IMG/VR virus record: IMGVR_UViG_3300007532_000005 | Coordinates: 1-23,165 of that record | DNA from: a virus | DNA length: 23,165 nt | Reading direction: 5' to 3' (one strand) | Part shown: positions 19,184-23,165 of the stretch, in pieces | Layout: each line of letters opens with the position of its first letter | Numbering within the stretch: position 1 is the first letter of the stretch | The notes under the pieces: generated by a model | Database searches by the model: none | What the model was told of the DNA's origin: nothing | Seen by the model: only the letters and a program-made list of their open reading frames with translations | Program-made: the position numbers and the translations under genes

Positions 19184-20659
19184 TTACTCGCGGTCGTAGT
19201 GCCGCGTATCAATCGGGAATACGCCGGTTAGCCCGTCGTCGCTCACCCCGTGCGCGTGTGCGATAGTGGGCACGTTCGGCCCCGTCACCTCCCCCAGCTT
19301 GCGCGCGTACTCGCCGCCGGGCTTCGGACTCCCGGTGATTAGCACGGGCGGGCCGTTCCACGGCAAGCGCCCCGATACGTGGTGGTGGCCCATCCATATC
19401 ATGTCAACCGCCGTCCCCGCGTTGAGGCTGTCGAGAATCGTACTCAGCCATTCCTTTTTGCGCGCCGAGGTGTCGGCCTGCGGGCTGCGGTCTTGCCCGT
19501 GGCGGAGTTGCCCGTGGATCGCGCCGTCGCGCAGGTAGAACACGGTCGGCCGGCCGGCGCGACCAATCGTGAACTCCACGTTTTCGAGTTGCCCGCACTC
19601 TTGAAGCGCGGCCACCGTGTTCCGCACGCTCTTGTAGAGGATAAGATCCGCGTTCGCTTGCTTGCTAGAGCCGTTGGCGCGTATCTCGCCGTGGTTGCCG
19701 GCTTGGCATACGATATGGACCTTGGGGAACGCTTCGGATAGCGCCTTGAGGTGGCGTAAGAGCGGGTCGTGGAGTACGTCAATCTGTTCGTCAAGCCATG
19801 CGTCTAAGTCCTCAAATTGGCCCTCATAGATGGATTCGTTCGTCACAAAGTCGCCGCCCCAAAGCGAATAGGCCGTGCGATAGTCCGACCCGTGCTTGTC
19901 CGCGAGGGCCAACGACCGCTCGGTGATATGGTCAATCATCGGCGGCAAGTCCTCGGTGCGGTGTACCACGTCGCCTTGATACCCAAGCACTTCATCCCCG
20001 GCGTGGAGGTCCGTCAGGTGCGTCACCCAATCTTCCGCGCCCGACGCGTCGCCCTGTGGCGTGGCGGTGGGTGTGTCCAACTCTCGATAGCGTCGTTCAA
20101 GCGCGGAGTGTGTGAGTTCCCACCACCGATTTGCCTTCCGGGTGCGCGTGCCCTTGTGTTCGCTTGACCGCAGGGGTTCGTCCGTCTCTAAGCCGATGTA
20201 TTCCGCCGTCTCGTCAATATAGACCTTCCATCCCGACCGGCGGAGTTCGCGCAAATGCTCGGTGATAATCGCGTCGCGTTCGTCAAGCCGCCCGGTGAGG
20301 TCGTCAAGCGTCGCCCCGGTTTGGAGTTCGGACACAAGCACGCGCTCGCGGTCGGTGAGGTCATCCATATCCGGCGCGGCGTCCGCAACGGGCGTGTCGG
20401 ACAAGTCCGGCAGCGCGTCGCTCTCGTCGTCTGAGCCGGTGGTGTCAACGGGGTCGTCGGGGGCGTCCCCGAGCGTGAATATCCGACTATTTCCGTCGCG
20501 TTCCGAATGGAGGTCATAGCCCGCCGCCCGCAACGCCGCGAAGTGATCGCTCACCGTGGATTTGGTCACGTCCAGCGCGTCGGCAATCTCGCCGCGTGTC
20601 GTCGCGCCACTTGACAACTCACGCAGTACCTCGGCCTCTCGCTCCGAAAGGTCCGGCAT
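19184..20659 (-). CDS. Double winged-helix / calcineurin-like phosphoesterase fusion
   Basis: 491 residues from MPDLSEREAEVLREL (ATG 20659, about 29 bp after a TATA-like box). Residues 2-62 form a winged helix (TTRGEIADALDVTKSTVSDHF) and about 100-157 a second (LTDRERVLVSEL, EHLRELRRSGWKVYIDE), joined by an acidic linker. Residues about 210-485 are a metallophosphoesterase with all metal motifs visible: D217-L-H219, G269-D270, G321-N-H323, H382 and G424-H-H-H427. The order recalls Mre11/SbcD-like nucleases, but many members act on other phosphodiesters. Fusion to two DNA-binding domains argues for a DNA substrate or DNA-linked regulation. It is convergent with the membrane protein gene and separated from it by 1 bp. 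Confidence 0.85.
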   Translation of the reverse strand: MPDLSEREAEVLRELSSGATTRGEIADALDVTKSTVSDHFAALRAAGYDLHSERDGNSRIFTLGDAPDDPVDTTGSDDESDALPDLSDTPVADAAPDMDDLTDRERVLVSELQTGATLDDLTGRLDERDAIITEHLRELRRSGWKVYIDETAEYIGLETDEPLRSSEHKGTRTRKANRWWELTHSALERRYRELDTPTATPQGDASGAEDWVTHLTDLHAGDEVLGYQGDVVHRTEDLPPMIDHITERSLALADKHGSDYRTAYSLWGGDFVTNESIYEGQFEDLDAWLDEQIDVLHDPLLRHLKALSEAFPKVHIVCQAGNHGEIRANGSSKQANADLILYKSVRNTVAALQECGQLENVEFTIGRAGRPTVFYLRDGAIHGQLRHGQDRSPQADTSARKKEWLSTILDSLNAGTAVDMIWMGHHHVSGRLPWNGPPVLITGSPKPGGEYARKLGEVTGPNVPTIAHAHGVSDDGLTGVFPIDTRHYDRE

Positions 20660-20684
20660 TACGTGAACGGTAGGGCCACGGGCG

Positions 20685-20692
20685 CAAAAAGG
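20685..20692 (-). promoter_or_regulatory. TATA-like box upstream of the phosphoesterase gene
   Basis: Minus-strand CCTTTTTG, centred about 29 bp before the ATG at 20659. It suggests the phosphoesterase can be transcribed independently of the small genes upstream. Confidence 0.45.
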
Positions 20693-20701
20693 CACGCCCG
20701 C

Positions 20702-20812
20702 TTAGGCGTTAGACTCAACCACGCGATAGTGAACGCCCGGCTCGCCCTCTATGATGTACTTCTCAACAACCGTGCCCTGTCGGTATTGGGTATCAATAAC
20801 GCGCTCAGTCAT
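20702..20812 (-). CDS. 36-residue hypothetical protein
   Basis: ATG at 20812 overlaps the stop of the upstream gene by 8 nt. Sequence MTERVIDTQYRQG, a strand pair (TVVEKYIIEGEPGVHYRVV) and ESNA: a small beta-hairpin protein. Supported by coupling and by halophile-like composition only. Function unknown. Confidence 0.5.
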   Translation of the reverse strand: MTERVIDTQYRQGTVVEKYIIEGEPGVHYRVVESNA

Positions 20813-21044
20813 GGTCGTACTCGTCAAACGTCCGCTGGACCACAAAGTAACTCCGAATCTCCAAGAGCGTCGACCGGCCGCTTATCTCGTCGGTGTCGGC
20901 CGCGCCTGCGAGCCGGCGCTTGAAGTGTTGGTCGAATTGGTCAAACTCCGCGGCCGTAAACGTGAGGTCGTCGGCCTCGTTGCGTTCAATCGCCGTCTCC
21001 GCGACAAGCTTCGGCGGCTTGGGGGGTTGCTCGGCTTGGCTCAT
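20805..21044 (-). CDS. Hypothetical acidic protein, 79 residues
   Basis: Starts MSQAEQPPKPPKLVAETA at 21044, overlapping the upstream zinc-ribbon stop (ATGA). It has a Pro/Lys-rich start, a helical middle (ADDLTFTAAEFDQFDQHFKRR) and a C-terminal STLLEIRSYFVVQRTFDEYD. No motif recognised. Part of a coupled run of five or six tiny genes upstream of the phosphoesterase. Confidence 0.55.
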   Translation of the reverse strand: MSQAEQPPKPPKLVAETAIERNEADDLTFTAAEFDQFDQHFKRRLAGAADTDEISGRSTLLEIRSYFVVQRTFDEYDHD

Positions 21045-21178
21045 GAATCAAGTGGCGTAATACTCCCGCACTCGGAGCAACGGAAGGCTTGTGCGTATGC
21101 GAGCGTGTCTTCACGCAGTGGCTCTTTGAAGTCATCAGACACCGCGCCACACGTATCACACGGTGGATAGTCGCTCAT
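21041..21178 (-). CDS. 45-residue zinc-ribbon micro-protein
   Basis: ATG at 21178 overlaps the upstream stop, and its own TGA overlaps the next ATG (ATGA at both ends). It has CDTCG near the N-terminus and CSECG near the C-terminus, about 24 residues apart, a complete four-cysteine zinc ribbon, with ITPLDS at the end. Like the other micro-zinc proteins of the window, likely a nucleic-acid or protein adaptor. Confidence 0.6.
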   Translation of the reverse strand: MSDYPPCDTCGAVSDDFKEPLREDTLAYAQAFRCSECGSITPLDS

Positions 21179-21387
21179 ACCCGTTCCGCCCCCTCAAGCG
21201 CGTCCCGAATCGCGTCGGCGCTATCCCGCCCGTTCACCGCGTCGGTTGGATGCTCGGCGGCGAGACTCTGGAGTTCGCGGCCGTCCATGCGCTCAAGCTC
21301 CTCGGCGCTATACTTGTTGTCGAGAAACGGGTCGTTTGAGTCGTCGGGGATGAACGACCGCGACCACGTGGGGCGATTGCCGCTCAT
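21175..21387 (-). CDS. Hypothetical acidic protein, 70 residues
   Basis: Starts MSGNRPTWSRSFIPDDS at 21387 (overlapping the previous gene's stop, ATGA); the longer start is rejected. The middle is DPFLDNKYSAEELERMDGREL and the rest helical (SLAAEHPTDAVNGRDSADAI). The YSAEELERMDGRELQSLA pattern is like a SAP/HeH-type helix-extended-loop-helix, which would bind DNA; this is a weak resemblance. Confidence 0.52.
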   Translation of the reverse strand: MSGNRPTWSRSFIPDDSNDPFLDNKYSAEELERMDGRELQSLAAEHPTDAVNGRDSADAIRDALEGAERV

Positions 21388-21548
21388 CGTTTCACCCCCA
21401 CCGTCGCGCCACAAGTGCGGCACTCACGCTCTGCCAACTGCGGCCCCCAACACGAACGGTGCCCGTGCGCCCGGTTGATAATCCCGGCAAGTCGGACGTG
21501 AGAGTGAAAGCAAAACGGTTCGGCCTCATGCTCAAGAATTTCAGTCAT
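21384..21548 (-). CDS. 54-residue Cys/His-rich protein
   Basis: Starts MTEILEHEAEPFCFHSHVR at 21548. C13, H15, H17 and a later C, then CRTCGATVGVKR at the C-terminus give a probable zinc site. It is the second gene of the run that starts at 21799, just 2 bp after its neighbour. Unknown function. Confidence 0.55.
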   Translation of the reverse strand: MTEILEHEAEPFCFHSHVRLAGIINRAHGHRSCWGPQLAERECRTCGATVGVKR

Positions 21549-21550
21549 GG

Positions 21551-21799
21551 TTAGCGGTTTCGGAGCGTCCGCACGTCGGTCCCGTTAATCCCGAACAGGT
21601 CAATCGTGCGCCGGAACAGATACATCCGGGGGTTATCCTCGCCCGTAATCTGTGCCGTCTCAAGGTTGTACTTGATAATCTCGGTGTTACTAAAGAACGC
21701 GTCTAAGTCGCCGCTATACGCCTGTTCACGGGCGCGCTGCCGCTGTTGGTGCCACTCCCTATCCAGCGGACGCGCACCGGGAGAACGCCTTAGTTGCAT
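21551..21799 (-). CDS. Hypothetical protein, 82 residues
   Basis: Starts MQLRRSPGARPLDREWHQQR, a basic N-terminus, then QAYSGDLDAFFSNTEIIKYN, and a basic C-terminus (MYLFRRTIDLFGINGTDVRTL). The charge pattern is unusual for this acidic proteome and suits nucleic-acid contact. First gene of the small-gene run, with a TATA-like box 30 bp upstream. No family recognised. Confidence 0.55.
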   Translation of the reverse strand: MQLRRSPGARPLDREWHQQRQRAREQAYSGDLDAFFSNTEIIKYNLETAQITGEDNPRMYLFRRTIDLFGINGTDVRTLRNR

Positions 21800-21824
21800 A
21801 CACGGAGGATATGAACCCGGTGCG

Positions 21825-21832
21825 ACAAATAT
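21825..21832 (-). promoter_or_regulatory. TATA-like box for the small-gene run
   Basis: Minus-strand ATATTTGT, centred about 30 bp upstream of the ATG at 21799, in the 44-bp gap after the HNH gene. Confidence 0.45.
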
Positions 21833-21843
21833 CTACCGGCGGT

Positions 21844-22410
21844 TTATCCGGGTAAGTCGTGTTTGCGAACATGCTCGCCTTGATTCTCAAGCACTTCTAT
21901 GTTTTCCGCGCGGTTGTCCCACGGGATCTTATTCTTGTGGTGGACAACAGCATCCCCGTCAAACAAGTCGGACGGATTGGCACCGTCCGCAATCGCAACT
22001 AATTGATGAACGTATGCCATGCCGCCGCCCGACGCGACCATGACGTGTCCGCGCGGGTGCGTCCGATACGCGGCGTGTTCGCCGTGGTGTTTCCGGATCG
22101 CTTCTTTCCGCGACCGAACGCTAATGTTGTGGTGGCGGAGAGACTTTTGGACATGGTTGCGTGAGTAATCTTCACCCTTGGCTATTTCCCGCGCCGACTG
22201 TTCTTGGTCGACATACTCACGTTGTAGCCTTTCTTTCGGTATCGGCTTGTTCTCCCACCCATCCGGTCGGTCAATACCGTACTCGTTCAACCGCCGCCGA
22301 ACCGTCCGCGGCGACGCGTCGGCCAACTCCGAGATTTCGCTCGCGCTCAACCAGTCATCAACGTACTTCTCTCGCACCCATTCCGCGTCTAACTCAATCT
22401 TCGGCCCCAT
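21844..22410 (-). CDS. HNH endonuclease-like protein with N-terminal HTH domains
   Basis: 188 residues from MGPKIELDAEWVREKY (ATG 22410; an in-frame ATG at 22431 is possible). Residues about 8-48 form a helix-turn-helix (SASEISELADASPRTVRRRL) and about 58-98 a second (SAREIAKGEDYSRNHVQKSL). Residues about 120-184 form the nuclease: YVHQLVAIADGANP, then VHHKNKIPWDNRAENIEVL with both histidines and asparagines, and HVRKH. It lacks the C-terminal repeat of its paralogue at 2659-3360. Likely a free-standing homing endonuclease or similar selfish gene; it neighbours another AT-richer cassette. Confidence 0.85.
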   Translation of the reverse strand: MGPKIELDAEWVREKYVDDWLSASEISELADASPRTVRRRLNEYGIDRPDGWENKPIPKERLQREYVDQEQSAREIAKGEDYSRNHVQKSLRHHNISVRSRKEAIRKHHGEHAAYRTHPRGHVMVASGGGMAYVHQLVAIADGANPSDLFDGDAVVHHKNKIPWDNRAENIEVLENQGEHVRKHDLPG

Positions 22411-22414
22411 GTAT

Positions 22415-22466
22415 CCATACAGACACCACAAACACTAAGGGCTTATGGTACAACGTGCCTGTATGG
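22415..22466. promoter_or_regulatory. Inverted repeat spanning a divergent promoter
   Basis: CCATACAG (22415-22422) and CTGTATGG (22459-22466) are perfect 8-bp arms 36 bp apart, centred between the divergent ATGs at 22410 and 22463; the right arm includes the plus-strand start codon. Candidate operator for the 38-residue antitoxin-like protein, controlling both genes. A weak CTTAG box sits at the centre. Confidence 0.45.
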
Positions 22467-22579
22467 GTAAGACCCATATTGAAATCCGCGAGGAAACGCG
22501 GGACGAACTACGGGTTTTCAAGGCCGAACATGGCATGACCTACGATGAGGCAATTCAAGAGTTGATGGATAATGAGTGA
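22463..22579 (+). CDS. 38-residue antitoxin-like (RHH/VapB-type) protein
   Basis: Sequence begins MGKTHIEIREETRDELRVFK and continues AEHGMTYDEAIQELMDNE: one strand (THIEIREET) and two helices, the minimal layout of a ribbon-helix-helix antitoxin or of the short VapB-like proteins common in haloarchaea. The stop overlaps the start of the next gene by 8 nt, the usual order for antitoxin-toxin pairs. The downstream protein is not a known toxin, so the pairing is a hypothesis. Confidence 0.65.
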   Translation: MGKTHIEIREETRDELRVFKAEHGMTYDEAIQELMDNE

Positions 22580-22940
22580 TAAAACGTATCGCGTCCGAAT
22601 TTGGCACAGTTACTACGATGAATATCCAGATGAACCGGACGAGATTGTGGAAGTAAAGGCAAGGAAACCCCACTTATGGAAAGAAGATCCATATTTTGAT
22701 AGTGGGTCATGTGCCTTTGATATTCATCCAGACGACGCACCAGCAACGCTTGAAATATACACGAGTGAATCGGTGCGTTCTCCCCCCGGATATGAGAACC
22801 ATGTTGAAACGGCATATTGGAACGGCCCGGTGGAGCAGGGGTTGCCGTTTGACCCAGACAGATATGACGGCTACCCACCGTTTGGATGCGAAGTGTGGGG
22901 CCGGGTATTATTCTACGTAAAAGACGGCCTAACACGCTAA
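22572..22940 (+). CDS. Unknown 122-residue protein paired with antitoxin-like gene
   Basis: Starts MSDKTYRVRIWHSYYDEYPD, overlapping the upstream gene. Aromatic-rich and strand-rich: IVEVKARKPHLWKEDPYF, ATLEIYTSES, ENHVETAYWNGPVEQG, PPFGCEVWGRVLFYVKDGL. It has no PIN, RelE, MazF or nuclease signature that I can see. The DNA is visibly AT-richer, with more A-ending codons than neighbours, suggesting recent transfer. A bidirectional terminator-like hairpin follows. Possible new toxin, anti-defence or superinfection factor, but nothing in the sequence fixes this. Confidence 0.65.
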   Translation: MSDKTYRVRIWHSYYDEYPDEPDEIVEVKARKPHLWKEDPYFDSGSCAFDIHPDDAPATLEIYTSESVRSPPGYENHVETAYWNGPVEQGLPFDPDRYDGYPPFGCEVWGRVLFYVKDGLTR

Positions 22941-22986
22941 AAGACCCGCGCGCCGGGTGAGCGTCGGAGTTGCACACGCGGGCTTT
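22940..22986. terminator. Bidirectional terminator-like hairpin
   Basis: CCCGCG (22945-22950) pairs with CGCGGG (22977-22982); AAAG at 22940-22943 continues the stem with CTTT at 22983-22986 past a 1-nt bulge. Transcripts from the left leave a stem ending in CTTT; those from the right end in a stem followed by TCTTTT. It lies between convergent genes ending at 22940 and 23018. Confidence 0.5.
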
Positions 22987-23017
22987 ACACGGCCTCCCAC
23001 AAAGGTTTATGGGTCGC

Positions 23018-23165
23018 TTACAAGTCCTCGCGTTCAAGATAGACGACGCCGATGCTCCCCGGCGCGGCTTCGGTCCCGTCGTTCTGGAGTTCAAGCACGA
23101 CCTCGCGGCCGGGTTCAATAATCGGCTCGGTGCCAATCCCCGCGCCGCCCGTGCCGGTCCCGCCA
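23018..23165 (-). CDS. C-terminus of a probable virion protein, cut by window edge
   Basis: 49 residues plus a TAA are visible; the start lies outside. The visible part begins with a Gly/Thr-rich stretch (GGTGTGGAGIGTEP), then strands REVVLELQNDG and SIGVVYLERED. This looks like a beta-sandwich C-terminal domain of a head or virion accessory protein, consistent with head genes lying further right, upstream of the tail genes on the same strand. Assignment is by position and style only. Confidence 0.5.
   Translation of the reverse strand, partial: GGTGTGGAGIGTEPIIEPGREVVLELQNDGTEAAPGSIGVVYLEREDL

Noticed and set aside
22941-23017. tRNA or small structured RNA
   Set aside because: Only one extended stem; no cloverleaf arms or T-loop sequence.
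22555-23136. 193-residue minus-strand ORF opposite the 122-aa gene
   Set aside because: Crosses the terminator-like hairpin and mirrors two better-supported genes; Ser/Arg/Cys-rich composition.

Overview
The window looks like part of the genome of a tailed virus (or provirus) of a halophilic archaeon, with a siphovirus-like tail module. The proteins are strongly acidic, the DNA is GC-rich, and several start codons sit about 27 bp downstream of A/T-rich TATA-like boxes, as expected for leaderless haloarchaeal transcripts. There is a Tat-type signal peptide. Genes are packed with ATGA, TAATG or 8-nt overlaps, and the tail genes come in standard tailed-virus order. I see no integrase, terminase, portal, capsid, rRNA, tRNA or CRISPR array.

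Layout, left to right. (1) 1-2430, minus strand: an operon of small proteins, several with zinc-binding cysteine pairs, two winged-helix proteins and a ribbon-helix-helix-like regulator. Upstream lie an AT-rich 15-bp dyad and two perfect GC-rich hairpins. (2) 2659-4704, minus: an HNH homing-endonuclease-like gene, then a C2HC zinc finger, a GIY-YIG nuclease-like protein and three tiny proteins. (3) 4791-5249, plus: three overlapping tiny cysteine-pair proteins, divergent from (2) across a second AT-rich dyad. (4) 5246-7424, minus: a hypothetical, a winged-helix protein, a possible ssDNA-annealing-like protein and small hypotheticals. A divergent RelE-type toxin-like gene (7509-7808, plus) is separated from them by a perfect palindrome. 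(5) 7805-18846, minus: the tail module plus a Tat-secreted protein. Read in transcription order it encodes a zinc-ribbon protein, connector, HK97-gp10-like protein, small zinc finger, tail terminator, an 18-aa ORF, a membrane protein, tail tube protein, two tail assembly chaperone-like ORFs, a short tape measure, a Dit-like protein, three beta-rich virion proteins, a 1154-aa hub/receptor-binding protein and the Tat substrate. (6) 18898-22940: an accessory island with a plus-strand membrane protein, a double winged-helix/phosphoesterase fusion, six tiny genes, a second HNH gene, and a plus-strand pair (antitoxin-like protein plus an AT-richer 122-aa unknown). (7) 23018-23165: the C-terminus of another minus-strand gene, presumably virion-related.

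How it fits together. The tail module appears to be driven by several internal promoters, not one long transcript. A near-identical motif (ATAGGGCAAACGCTTAGG, minus strand) occurs just after the stop codon of the upstream gene and 24-25 bp before the ATG of three virion genes (13397, 16608, 18620). One TATA-like box at 18868-18875 is equidistant from two divergent ATGs. The early-looking flanks carry dyad-symmetric operator candidates (2479-2519, 4712-4769, 7445-7465, 22415-22466), consistent with local repressors among the small DNA-binding proteins. No gene-free stretch exceeds 300 bp; the longest (2431-2658) holds the dyad and hairpins.
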